Shown here: positions 50,227 to 58,791 of the stretch, one piece after another
Layout of the letters: every line of letters begins with the position of its first letter
How positions within the stretch are numbered: the first letter of the stretch is position 1
Origin: Bacilli bacterium
GTDB lineage: Bacteria; Bacillota_I; Bacilli_A; RFN20; CAG-449
Direction of reading: 5' to 3'
NCBI GenBank assembly: GCA_900755065.1
Contig: CAAEFC010000030.1
Location: 7,835 to 71,834, forward strand
Length of the DNA: 64,000 nt
Made by a program: the position numbers and the translations under genes
Notes under the pieces: generated by a model
Told to the model about the DNA's origin: nothing
Database searches by the model: none
The model's input: the letters and a program-made list of their open reading frames with translations, nothing else

Positions 50227-50293
50227 TGCGTCGATGTGCTTTTTTATTGCAGAGATTTTAAGCATAATGACCTTAATCGAGGAGGACGGCGCG

Positions 50294-51001
50294 ATGAACG
50301 AATATGTGATTGAAACGGAAAACGTGTGCAAAGAGTACGCGGTCGGCGAGCAGAAGATCGTCGCCAATTCAGATATCAGCATCCGGATCCGACACGGTGA
50401 ATTCTGCGTGATCGTCGGTCCTTCCGGCTCGGGAAAGACGACGCTTCTGAATCTTCTCGGCGGCATGGACCGGATCTCCGGCGGGAAGATTCTCGTCGAC
50501 GGAGAAGATATCGGCCGGTACGATGACAGGAAACTGACGCTTTTCAGGAGAAACTCGATCGGTTTCGTCTTTCAGTTTTATAACCTGATGAGCAATCTCA
50601 CGGCGTTAGACAATGTGGAAATCGCCGCGGAAATCTGCGCGCAGCCTCTGAATTCGGCGGAGGTTCTGAAAAAGGTGGGGCTTGAAGAGCGGGCCGACAA
50701 CTTTCCTTCCCAACTGTCCGGCGGCGAGCAACAGCGCGTGGCGATCGCCAGAGCCATCGCGAAAAATCCCAAACTCCTTTTGTGCGACGAACCGACGGGG
50801 GCTCTGGACTACCAGACCGGAAAGAAAATCCTGGCCTTGCTTCACGAGATATCCAGAACGATGGACAAAACGGTGATCGTGATCACCCATAACAGCGCGT
50901 TGACGGCGATGGCCGATCACGTCATCTGCCTGAAAAACGGCACGGTCATCAAAGACGAGTACAATTCCCATCCGGTTCCGATCGCGGAGATTGAGTGGTG
51001 A
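50294..51001 (+). CDS. ABC transporter ATPase (MacB/LolD-type)
   Basis: A 235-residue ATPase: Walker [17 protein letters not shown], signature [16 protein letters not shown], Walker [13 protein letters not shown] and H-loop ITHN. The short ATPase plus FtsX-type permease arrangement is that of MacB-like, mechanotransmission exporters of peptides, lipids or antibiotics. The ATG at 50294 follows GAGGAGG. The permease follows after four bases, and the unit is divergent from a TetR gene. Confidence 0.95.
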   Translation: MNEYVIETENVCKEYAVGEQKIVANSDISIRIRHGEFCVIVGPSGSGKTTLLNLLGGMDRISGGKILVDGEDIGRYDDRKLTLFRRNSIGFVFQFYNLMSNLTALDNVEIAAEICAQPLNSAEVLKKVGLEERADNFPSQLSGGEQQRVAIARAIAKNPKLLLCDEPTGALDYQTGKKILALLHEISRTMDKTVIVITHNSALTAMADHVICLKNGTVIKDEYNSHPVPIAEIEW

Positions 51002-51005
51002 GCGT

Positions 51006-53522
51006 ATGAAAAAAGCCTATTTCCGTTATTTTCTCTCTTCGATCCGAAGAGATTTTTCCAGAATCGCTTCAATCATCGCCATCGTCGCGCTTGGGGTCGG
51101 ATTCCTGATCGGCTTGATTTCCAGCGCGCCGGATTTATACGCCGGCGTCAACCGTTATATGAAAAACGTGAATTATCAGGACATCAACATCAAAAGCAGC
51201 GTCGGATTCAGCGAGCGGACGGTCGCCTATCTCCATGAAAATCTGGAAGACATCGCCGTTTTTTCCGCAGTAAAAGAGACGGAAAGCGCAGTCAAAGCCG
51301 GCAATCTGTCCTACTATGCCAAATTCATCGAACAGCCGACGGAAGTTCATCTGGTGCTGAAAGAAGGGCGTTTTCCCGAAAGCAAAAACGAGTGCGTGGT
51401 TCTGAGCGACAATCCCACGCTTACCGACGATCTGGACGAAATGACGGTTGAAAGCGGCGGGTTCTCCTATCGGGTCGTCGGCAAAGTCGTCGATCCGACC
51501 TATATCATCAAGGAGGACATCACGTCTTCGCTCAGTTCCAAGAAATTTCAGATCGTCGCCTATCTGGATTCTTCGTTCGACAATGACCGGGTCGAAAACG
51601 CCGCGATCACCGATCTCTGGCTGAAAGTCGGCTCGTTGAACGAACTCAACGTTTTTTCTTCCAAATACGAAAAGAAAGTCGATGAAAAGATTTCGGAAAT
51701 CGAGGATTTCTGCGAGGCGAACGATCTGATCGCGAAGAATTACCGTTATGTGCTGGAAGAACAGATCGTTTCCTCCGCGCTGGAAGCGCTGAAAGATCAG
51801 GGATACGACGAAGAAGCCCTTTTTCAGATTCAGCAGAGCGAAGCCTTTCTGAATCAGATCGCTTCTGCGGTCGAAGAGGAATTCGTCGCGACGTATGACG
51901 CCTCGAATCCGTCGTTCTACTATCTCGATCATCATTCGGTTCCGGCTCTGGAAACCTTTATCGTCAACGCGGAAAAGGTCAATCTTGTCGCGAGAATTTT
52001 CCCGGTCTTCTTCTTTGCCATCGCCGTATTGGTCAGCCTGTCTTCGTTCGGCAGAATCGTCGCGAAAGACCGTATGGAGATCGCCACGCTGAAAGCCAAC
52101 GGCTATTCAAGCGGAAAGATTTACGAGAAATACCTTCTTCTCGGCCTTTTCTCGACGCTGATCGGTTGCGTGTTCGGCGTTTTAGGCGGCGTGTTCTTGC
52201 TCCCTTACATCATCTATCAGATGTATTACACGCTGTGCGTGATGCCGCCGATCGTCTTTACGTTTCAGTCGCTGTACATTTTCGGCATTTCGATCCTGAT
52301 GATTGCGGCGATCCTTCTCGTGATCTATTTCGTCGTCAGCGGATACAACCGGAAGAGCATCAGCGCCTTAATGCTCGGAAGAGACAACGGTTCGGGGAAA
52401 AAGATCGTGCTGGAACGAATTCCTTTTTTCTGGAAACGCCTCAAATTCAAGTATAAATCGATGTTCCGGAATATCTTCCGTTTCAAGAAAAATCTGTTCA
52501 TGATGATATTGGGCGTCGGAGGTTGCAGTGCGATTCTTTTGGCCGGGTTCGGCCTGTCGGATTCGATCAACGTGCTCACGAAAACGCAATACCGCGAAAT
52601 CTTCAAGTACAACCTGATCGTGGAGACCGACAGTCCCAAGATCGACAGCATCGACGAACAGATCGAGATTCTCTATTACGGAAGCGGGCATATCGAAGGC
52701 GACGAAAAATACGATCTGACGCTGATCGCCGGCGGCGATGCTTTGAACGAGTACGTCTGTTTCACTTCTGCGAAAGGGAAATCGCTGACTTTCAACGCGG
52801 ATTCGTGTTTTCTGACCAAACAGGTCGCCGAAGCCCTTCACGTCAGCGCCGGAAAGGAATGCACCTTTGTCTTTCAGAATCGGGAATGCACCCTGAAAGT
52901 CGATCAGATCGTCGAGAATTACGTCGGGAATTATCTCTACGTCGGCGAAAACCGCTTTGATTTCGACGGCTGGGAGAACGGGCACGCGATTCTCGGCTAT
53001 AAGGATTTTTCGGGCATCGACGAAAACGAATGGCTGGACGAACTTTCCCTGTCCCACGAAATCCGTTCGGTCGTTTTCACCGAGCAATACTTTCAGGTCT
53101 ACAATTCTCTGGTGGAGAATCTGAGGGGAATCGTTCTTCTTCTGGTTCTCATATCCGGCATTCTGGCGATCATCGTCATCTATACGCTGGTCGACATCAA
53201 CCTGAACGAAAGAGTCAAGGAAATGGCGACGCTTCGGGTGCTGGGCTACCAGAAAAAAGAAGTGGTGATGTACCTCTTCCGCGAAATTTTCGTGATGAGC
53301 GTTCTGGGTTTCGGATTCGGCATCCTCTTCGGCGTTTATCTTCACCGTTTCGTCATCGAGGCGATCTGTTCGCCTGGACTGATTTTCGGTATCCGGATCA
53401 ATCCGCTGAGTTACCTGTATTCCGGATTATTGACCGTGCTGTTTTCGTTAATCGTCGTCGTCGTGTTTTCGCCGAAGATTCTGAAAATCAACATGAGCGA
53501 AGCCCTTAAATCCTCCGAATGA
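51006..53522 (+). CDS. FtsX/MacB-type ABC permease
   Basis: An 838-residue permease: one N-terminal transmembrane segment, a large extracellular domain (residues ~40-325), three transmembrane segments (~330-440), a second extracellular domain (~510-700) and three more segments at the C-terminus. Conserved FtsX stretches are FFFAIAVLVSLSSFGRIVAKDRMEIATLKANGYSSGKI and LNERVKEMATLRVLGYQKKEV. This duplicated plan is common in Bacillota exporters of the YxdM/macrolide type. The substrate is not identifiable. Confidence 0.9.
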   Translation: MKKAYFRYFLSSIRRDFSRIASIIAIVALGVGFLIGLISSAPDLYAGVNRYMKNVNYQDINIKSSVGFSERTVAYLHENLEDIAVFSAVKETESAVKAGNLSYYAKFIEQPTEVHLVLKEGRFPESKNECVVLSDNPTLTDDLDEMTVESGGFSYRVVGKVVDPTYIIKEDITSSLSSKKFQIVAYLDSSFDNDRVENAAITDLWLKVGSLNELNVFSSKYEKKVDEKISEIEDFCEANDLIAKNYRYVLEEQIVSSALEALKDQGYDEEALFQIQQSEAFLNQIASAVEEEFVATYDASNPSFYYLDHHSVPALETFIVNAEKVNLVARIFPVFFFAIAVLVSLSSFGRIVAKDRMEIATLKANGYSSGKIYEKYLLLGLFSTLIGCVFGVLGGVFLLPYIIYQMYYTLCVMPPIVFTFQSLYIFGISILMIAAILLVIYFVVSGYNRKSISALMLGRDNGSGKKIVLERIPFFWKRLKFKYKSMFRNIFRFKKNLFMMILGVGGCSAILLAGFGLSDSINVLTKTQYREIFKYNLIVETDSPKIDSIDEQIEILYYGSGHIEGDEKYDLTLIAGGDALNEYVCFTSAKGKSLTFNADSCFLTKQVAEALHVSAGKECTFVFQNRECTLKVDQIVENYVGNYLYVGENRFDFDGWENGHAILGYKDFSGIDENEWLDELSLSHEIRSVVFTEQYFQVYNSLVENLRGIVLLLVLISGILAIIVIYTLVDINLNERVKEMATLRVLGYQKKEVVMYLFREIFVMSVLGFGFGILFGVYLHRFVIEAICSPGLIFGIRINPLSYLYSGLLTVLFSLIVVVVFSPKILKINMSEALKSSE

Positions 53523-54413
53523 TCAGAAGCCCGAAATCAAACAGGTCAGATAGGCAAAAACGAGCGAAGAAACCAGACAGATCGCGACGATTTTCATCGC
53601 CTCTTTGCGCCGACCCTTCTGTTTCAGCAGGTAAATGAGGCCTAAGCCCGAATTCATCAGAAGACCGCCGAGAAGCGCGCCGAAAGAAAGACCGCCCAAT
53701 AGATAGAGTTCGCTGAGAATAACGCTGGAAGCGCAATGCGGAATCAATCCGATCAGCACCGACAGAAGCGGCGCCAGATAACGGTTGGCCTGAACGAAAC
53801 GCATCAGGTTGTCTTCGCCGACGGCGCCGATGCATAAACCGAAGAGGAGATTGATGATCAACAGGTAGAAGAAGATTTTCAGGCTGTGAATCAGAGGGTG
53901 AAGAAAATACTTGCTGAACCGGCTTTCCTTTTCGTCGTCGATCGCGTGGTGACAGCAACCGACGTGCACTTCTTCCTCGTGCTGACAAGGATGAAGATGC
54001 TCTTCGACCTGCGCTTTGTCCTTGATCCGGCTATCGACGATCCAGCCGACGAGAAAGCCGATGATCAATTTCAGAAGAATCAGGGGAATGACGGCGAGGC
54101 TCCGACGGCTGTGACCGGCCAGAAGAAGAGGGATCGCCTCGTCGGAACAGGATAGAAACACCGCGACGAGGGTTCCCGTCGTCAGGTGATCCTTGATGTA
54201 AAGGTCGCTGGCGATCACGCTGACGCCGCATTGCGGAACCAAAGCGAAAAGAGAACCGAAAAGCGGCGAAAGGCGGCTTTTTTTCGTCAGCCTTTTGGAG
54301 ATACGCACTTCAAACAGAGCGAGAATCAGATAGATCGCGAAGATGAAGACGAAAGCGATCGCGCTGTCTTTCAGACTGTCGAGAACGATTTCCTTGCATT
54401 CCGTCCAATTCAT
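53523..54413 (-). CDS. Putative metal permease (ArsP_2/manganese transporter-like)
   Basis: A 296-residue protein with about eight transmembrane segments in two similar halves: GSLFALVPQCGVSVIASDLYIKDHLTTGTLVAVFLSCSDEAIP and LIGLIPHCASSVILSELYLLGGLSFGALLGGLLMNSG, a plan seen in the putative manganese transporter/ArsP_2 family. Between the halves is a His/Cys-rich loop (HLHPCQHEEEVHVGCCHH) that could bind metal. It starts four bases inside the end of the fur-like gene and so shares its Fur-box-controlled message. The metal is unknown. Confidence 0.75.
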   Translation of the reverse strand: MNWTECKEIVLDSLKDSAIAFVFIFAIYLILALFEVRISKRLTKKSRLSPLFGSLFALVPQCGVSVIASDLYIKDHLTTGTLVAVFLSCSDEAIPLLLAGHSRRSLAVIPLILLKLIIGFLVGWIVDSRIKDKAQVEEHLHPCQHEEEVHVGCCHHAIDDEKESRFSKYFLHPLIHSLKIFFYLLIINLLFGLCIGAVGEDNLMRFVQANRYLAPLLSVLIGLIPHCASSVILSELYLLGGLSFGALLGGLLMNSGLGLIYLLKQKGRRKEAMKIVAICLVSSLVFAYLTCLISGF

Positions 54414-54811
54414 TTTTCTTCCTCCCTTCCGCATTCCTGACACGTTCCGTAAAAGACGACAGTGCCCCGATGAAGATTGAAACGGTGTTCCGCGTAGATG
54501 TGATCGATCAGGTTTTCGGCTTTCCGGCACGAAAGAACGATCCGTTTGCCGCAACGGGAGCAGACCAGATGAAAGCAGGGTCTCTCCGGTTCAAGGACGT
54601 ATTGATAGCAAAAACCTCGCTCTGTCGCGTATTTCCGGACTTTTCCTTCCCGTTCGCACTGTCGGACGAAACGATAAAGCGTCGCCTGCGGAATCGGCGT
54701 TTCGTCGTTTTCCAGTTCCTTTTTCAGTTCTTCGACCGAATAGGACCGCTCGAAATGCTTCTCCATGAAAGCGAGAACCGACTGCTTCTGACGGGTCTGA
54801 TAGGATTTCAT
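54410..54811 (-). CDS. Fur family metal-responsive regulator
   Basis: A 133-residue Fur-type regulator: winged helix SVEELKKELENDETPIPQATLYRFVRQCEREGKV, then the metal region FHLVCSRCGKRIVLSC and a C-terminal CQEC pair giving the four structural zinc cysteines. AGGTG lies before the ATG at 54811. A Fur box stands 15 bases upstream. Co-transcription with the metal permease suggests self-regulated metal export or uptake. Fur, Zur and Mur cannot be told apart here. Confidence 0.9.
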   Translation of the reverse strand: MKSYQTRQKQSVLAFMEKHFERSYSVEELKKELENDETPIPQATLYRFVRQCEREGKVRKYATERGFCYQYVLEPERPCFHLVCSRCGKRIVLSCRKAENLIDHIYAEHRFNLHRGTVVFYGTCQECGREEEK

Positions 54812-54825
54812 CGTACACCTCAAAT

Positions 54826-54840
54826 TGATAATCGTTATCA
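54826..54840 (-). promoter_or_regulatory. Fur box upstream of the fur-permease operon
   Basis: TGATAATCGTTATCA fits the 7-1-7 Fur box TGATAATnATTATCA with one mismatch. Its place just before the fur start points to autoregulation. Confidence 0.75.
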
Positions 54841-54949
54841 ATTTCACAAAGGGTAATTTATCAGCATGAAAAAAAATTTGCAAGATTTTACGCGCAATTC
54901 TTTGAATTTGCTTTCGTTTATAGTATGCTGTTCGCGGAAATGCTTTTCC

Positions 54950-55030
54950 GGACAGTTCATGAACCATCCTGTCCTTAAACAAAACTAGGACATTTTTTCT
55001 TTGTCTGAGATGGTCGTTTGGACCCTTTTT
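54950..55030 (+). ncRNA. preQ1-I riboswitch with downstream terminator-like expression platform
   Basis: GGACAG (54950-54955) pairs with CTGTCC (54969-54974) around a loop with GTTC and ACCATC, followed by the A-rich strand AAACAAAACTAGGAC (54978-54991), the signature plan of the preQ1-I aptamer pseudoknot. Downstream, GGTC/GACC (55012-55024) and a long T-rich run to 55036 could be a weak terminator; alternatively the ribosome site is masked. It precedes a queuosine-precursor transporter gene, so it should turn down expression when preQ1 is present. Confidence 0.82.
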
Positions 55031-55049
55031 TATTTTTTGGAGGAAAATG

Positions 55050-55556
55050 ATGAGAAACAAGAATGTAATCCGACTGACTTTTTCCGCGATGATCGCGGCC
55101 GTCTACTTTATCCTGTGCTTTTTCGAGCAGAGTTTCGCTTCCGGCGCGGTGCAATGCCGCCTTTCGGAAGGATTCACTTTGCTGCCTTTGTTTTTTCCGG
55201 AAGCGATTCTCGGCATCACTGTCGGCTGTCTGATTTTCAACTGCACGACCGGGATCGTCTGGGATATGGTTTTCGGCACGCTTTGCACGCTTGTCGCGGG
55301 AATCTGCACGTATTTCATCGGGCGGTTCGTCCGGAAAGACGCGCTTCGGATTTTTTTAGGCGGAATCCCGCCGATCCTGATCAACGCGGCGGTGATCCCG
55401 CTTGTGTTAATCAACGGCTATCAGTTGAGCGATGCGTACCTGTATCTGTTCGCGACGGTCGGCGCGGGCGAAGCCATCGCGGTTTATGTTTTCGGCGCAA
55501 TCGTCTATTTTCCGCTGAAAGCGCTGTTTGAAAAGTACCGCCTGATCGAAGCGTAA
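55050..55556 (+). CDS. queT: QueT-like queuosine precursor transporter
   Basis: A 168-residue membrane protein with five or six transmembrane segments, of the QueT (DUF988) substrate-binding subunit type of ECF transporters: FSAMIAAVYFILCFF, GAVQCRLSEGFTLLPLFFPEAILGITVGCLIFN and GGIPPILINAAVIPLVLI. It takes up preQ1 or a related base for queuosine in tRNA. The riboswitch upstream agrees. Of two tandem ATGs, 55050 fits the GGAGG at 55039-55043 better. Confidence 0.93.
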   Translation: MRNKNVIRLTFSAMIAAVYFILCFFEQSFASGAVQCRLSEGFTLLPLFFPEAILGITVGCLIFNCTTGIVWDMVFGTLCTLVAGICTYFIGRFVRKDALRIFLGGIPPILINAAVIPLVLINGYQLSDAYLYLFATVGAGEAIAVYVFGAIVYFPLKALFEKYRLIEA

Positions 55557-55560
55557 AGGC

Positions 55561-56724
55561 TTATTTGTTGAAGATGATCTTTTCGTTGTTGAACATTTTC
55601 GTGAGCAGATAAAGCGCCAGCCCGATATAGGCGATATTGGAGACAACGGTGATCAGAATGAGAAGCGGCTCGTAGTTCATCGAGAACAGACCGGTCAGAG
55701 ACAGCGAGATGTTGTAAATCGGAATGAAGTACAGCGCCGGATTCGACGACGGCGACGAAATCATGAAATTGGACATAGCCAGGAACATGATCAGAATCAT
55801 CACGACGGACGAGTAAGAGGTCGCTTCTTTGACGCTTTTCGCCAACGTGGAAACGATCGTCAGAATCGATGTGAACAGAAGCACGGTGACGACGATGAGC
55901 ACCAAAAGCAGGACGAATGCGGTGATATCGTAGGCTTCGAGGCTGAACGAAATGCCCGTCAGCGCCGGAAGCGAAAGCAGAATTCCGATGAAACTGACCG
56001 CCGAAGATAAAAGGCCGGTGATGCCGAGGCTGATGATTTTTCCCAGAACGATATGGCTCCGTTTGGTCGGCGTGATGAGTAAAGTCGCAATGGTTCCCCT
56101 TTCCTTTTCGCCGGCGATGGATTCGGTCGAGATCGACATGCAGCCGGTGTAGAGAAAAATCAGCAGGACGAACGGAAGCATCATCGAGAAAATGTAGACC
56201 GTCGTGTCCTGCGCGTCGGCCGTATCGAACGCGATTTCCGGATCGCGGTTGATGTCGAATTTGTTGGAAAGCGAATTTTCAAACTGATCGAGACAGGAAA
56301 CGTAATACTCGTAGAGAAATAAAGAAGACTCGTTCGTCGAGTTGTAGTAGATGCGGATTTCCGGCGCAGGGGACGTTCCCGGCCGATACGCGTCGATTTT
56401 ATTCATGAAGTCTTCTTCGTAGACGATGTAGAGATCGACCTCTTTGCTTTTGATCTTTTCGATGATCCGGTCTTCGTCCAGCGTTTCTTCGTTCAACGCG
56501 ACTTCCCATTCCGGAACTTCCAGCAGAACGCCCAGTTCTTCGGGGACGTTCGCCGCATAGACGGTAAAGGAATCGTAGGTCGGCGTGGTCGCCTTGTTCA
56601 TGACGTTTCCCATCACGGAATAAATGCAGAAGATCAGAATGCCGGGAAGAAACAATCCGGCGAGCATGCGCTTGTCGGTAAAAAAGCGTTTCAGTTCTTT
56701 TTTGATGATGATCAGACTTTTCAT
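55561..56724 (-). CDS. ABC-2 type permease (NatB-like)
   Basis: A 387-residue permease: one N-terminal transmembrane segment, a ~140-residue extracellular part, and five segments at the C-terminus. IKKELKRFFTDKRMLAGLFLPGILIFCIYSVMG and GEKERGTIATLLITPTKRSHIVLGKIISLG match NatB-type ABC-2 permeases, which export sodium in Bacillus. It begins one base before the end of the ATPase gene, so the two are coupled. Substrate inferred only from family. Confidence 0.86.
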   Translation of the reverse strand: MKSLIIIKKELKRFFTDKRMLAGLFLPGILIFCIYSVMGNVMNKATTPTYDSFTVYAANVPEELGVLLEVPEWEVALNEETLDEDRIIEKIKSKEVDLYIVYEEDFMNKIDAYRPGTSPAPEIRIYYNSTNESSLFLYEYYVSCLDQFENSLSNKFDINRDPEIAFDTADAQDTTVYIFSMMLPFVLLIFLYTGCMSISTESIAGEKERGTIATLLITPTKRSHIVLGKIISLGITGLLSSAVSFIGILLSLPALTGISFSLEAYDITAFVLLLVLIVVTVLLFTSILTIVSTLAKSVKEATSYSSVVMILIMFLAMSNFMISSPSSNPALYFIPIYNISLSLTGLFSMNYEPLLILITVVSNIAYIGLALYLLTKMFNNEKIIFNK

Positions 56725-57495
56725 TTATCGTTCCTCCCGTTGATTGTACAGGTCGAAGAAAACTTCTTCCAGACTCTTTTCTTCGATCAGGCGGACGAGC
56801 AGATCGTCTTTGACCATTTTTCCGTCGAAGATGATGCCGACGCGGTCGCAGACCCTTTCCACCAGAGAAAAGATGTGCGTCGAAAGGATCACGGTTTTTC
56901 CTTCTTTTTTCAGATCGAGAAGAAAATCGATGACCGTCTTCGCGGTGAGAATGTCCAAACCGTTGGTCGGCTCGTCGAAAATGATGATCTTCGGATCGTG
57001 AATAATCGAGATCACGATCGAAACTTTTTGCTTCATTCCGGTCGAAAGATCGCCGATCCGGACTTCCTGAAACTGATCGATTCCGAATTTTTCAAAGAGA
57101 TATTTCTTTCGCTTTTCTCTTTCTTCGTCGGAAAGATGATGAAGGCCGGCGAAGTAATCGAAGAGATAGTTCGGGGTAAAAAAATCTTCCAGTTTCAGTT
57201 CGCTCGTGAGAAATCCGATCTTTTTCCGGACTTCTTCGGCATCTTTTTTTACGGAAGATCCGTCGACGAAAACGTCGCCCTCGTCCGCCTTGATCAGGGT
57301 GGAAATAATCCGGAGCGTCGTGGTTTTTCCCGCGCCGTTCGGCCCTAAAAGCCCGTATACTTCGCCGCTTCGGACGGTAAACGAGAGATCGTTCACCGCG
57401 ACTTTCGTCGCCTCGCGGGTCTTCGCGATCTTCTGTTGCTTTCGCGACAGGCGGAACGTCTTCTTCAAATGACTGACTACCAATAGTTCTTCCAT
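56725..57495 (-). CDS. ABC transporter ATPase (NatA-like)
   Basis: A 256-residue ATPase: Walker A GPNGAGKTTTLRIISTLI, signature LSTGMKQKVSIVISII, Walker B IIIFDEPTNGLD. It fits the NatA branch of ABC-2 exporters. AAGGAG precedes the ATG at 57495; an earlier in-frame start lacks one. First gene of a two-gene exporter unit with the NatB-like permease. Confidence 0.92.
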   Translation of the reverse strand: MEELLVVSHLKKTFRLSRKQQKIAKTREATKVAVNDLSFTVRSGEVYGLLGPNGAGKTTTLRIISTLIKADEGDVFVDGSSVKKDAEEVRKKIGFLTSELKLEDFFTPNYLFDYFAGLHHLSDEEREKRKKYLFEKFGIDQFQEVRIGDLSTGMKQKVSIVISIIHDPKIIIFDEPTNGLDILTAKTVIDFLLDLKKEGKTVILSTHIFSLVERVCDRVGIIFDGKMVKDDLLVRLIEEKSLEEVFFDLYNQREER

Positions 57496-57653
57496 AGTTT
57501 CTCCTTCAAACATTCCCATTCTATCACAGCGAAGCCGGGAATAAAAGCGATTCGGCAGGAAGAAAAGTCAGACAGAATCGAAAGAAATCCGAATTTATGG
57601 TGAACCGGAAAAAAGATTGTGTTACTATGGAAAAAACGAAAGGAGGAATCGCG

Positions 57654-58526
57654 ATGAAAGAAATCGAAAATCGCACTTTTTCTGAGGAACGCGCGCTTTA
57701 CCGCGCAAAAGATCTGCGTTTAAAAAACTGCCGCTTCGCCGGCGAGGAAGACGGAGAATCGGCGCTGAAAGAAACGGAAAACATCGAACTGATCTCCTGC
57801 TTTCTGGATTTACGCTATCCGCTTTGGCACGGAAAGAATCTGTGGATCGTCGATTCCCAGATGACTTCTTCCTGCCGGGCGGCCTTATGGTATTCTTCTC
57901 GGATTTCCATCGAAGACTGTCGGATGAACGGCATCAAGGCCCTCCGGGAATGCGAAGAGATCGAAATGAAAGGGACCTCCGTCGTTTCGCCCGAGTTCGG
58001 CTGGAAAAGCCGGAACATCGTCGGGAACGATCTTTCGATCGAGAGCGAGTACCTGTTTTTTGAAGCGCGGAATCTTCGTCTGAACGGCTTGAAATTCAAA
58101 GGGAAATATTCCTTTCAGTATGTGAAAGACGTCGAAATCGCCGACAGCGAACTGGATACGAAAGACGCGTTCTGGCACGCGGAAAACGTCGTGATCCGCA
58201 ATTCGACGGTCAAAGGCGAATATCTGGCCTGGTATTCCGAAAACGTGACGTTCATCGATTGCACGATCATCGGAACGCAACCGCTGTGCTATTGCAAAAA
58301 ACTGACGCTGATCCGTTGCCGTTGCGTCAGTTGCGATCTCGCGTTCGAGTACTCCGACATAGACGCGGATCTGATCGGCAGCATCGATTCGATCAAGAAT
58401 CCCCGCTCGGGAACGATCGCCGTCGACGAAGCGAAAGAATTGATTTATACGTCAGACAGCGTTTATCCTCCTCTCGGAAAGGTGATTCAGCGAAAAGAGA
58501 CGCTCAGTTCGGAAGAACGGCGTTGA
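57654..58526 (+). CDS. DUF3737-like right-handed beta-helix protein
   Basis: A 290-residue cytosolic protein of short repeated units such as NIELISCFLDLRYPLWHGKNLWIVDS and DVEIADSELDTKDAFWHAENVVIRNS, a parallel beta-helix pattern. It matches the DUF3737 family, whose function is unknown. AAAGGAGG (57640-57647) fixes the ATG at 57654. Its end overlaps the next, opposite-strand gene by 23 bases. Confidence 0.82.
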   Translation: MKEIENRTFSEERALYRAKDLRLKNCRFAGEEDGESALKETENIELISCFLDLRYPLWHGKNLWIVDSQMTSSCRAALWYSSRISIEDCRMNGIKALRECEEIEMKGTSVVSPEFGWKSRNIVGNDLSIESEYLFFEARNLRLNGLKFKGKYSFQYVKDVEIADSELDTKDAFWHAENVVIRNSTVKGEYLAWYSENVTFIDCTIIGTQPLCYCKKLTLIRCRCVSCDLAFEYSDIDADLIGSIDSIKNPRSGTIAVDEAKELIYTSDSVYPPLGKVIQRKETLSSEERR

Positions 58527-58791
58527 CTAAATCTTCGTGCGCGTCCGTGAAGGCTTGAACCGTCATTCGCTTTCCGTCGTAAATCACGCTGTCGCAGGTG
58601 ATGAATCCGTTTTTCGCCGCGAGAATGAGCCGATGATGAAACACCGACTGAATGCCGCCGTAGGGAAGGTATTGCATCGTGATCGGTCCGTCGTAAAAAT
58701 AGACGTTTTCGAGGATCAGCGTTTTTCTTAAATAGGTCGTAACGATATTCATTCCGGGAACGACGGGATTTTGAAAATCAAAGAGAACCAT
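58504..58791 (-). CDS. Small protein resembling a formyltransferase C-terminal domain
   Basis: A 95-residue protein (MVLFDFQNPVVPGMNIVTTYL ... ILAAKNGFITCDSVIYDGKRMTVQAFTDAHEDL). The segment AAKNGFITCDSVIYDGKRM resembles the C-terminal OB-like domain of methionyl-tRNA formyltransferase (G-x-L-x-I-x-x-x-Q-x-x-G-KxM), without any catalytic domain. AAAGGA stands before the ATG. It overlaps the start of DUF3737's opposite end and is 14 bases inside the end of the larger gene upstream, so probably co-transcribed with it. Function unknown. Confidence 0.55.
   Translation of the reverse strand: MVLFDFQNPVVPGMNIVTTYLRKTLILENVYFYDGPITMQYLPYGGIQSVFHHRLILAAKNGFITCDSVIYDGKRMTVQAFTDAHEDLVNAVLPN

Noticed and set aside
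29545..57626. Shared 14-mer AAGATTGTGTTACT before HU (about 29552) and before the DUF3737 gene (about 57614)
   Set aside because: A 14-base match between two places in 64 kb of biased DNA is expected by chance; flanks do not align.
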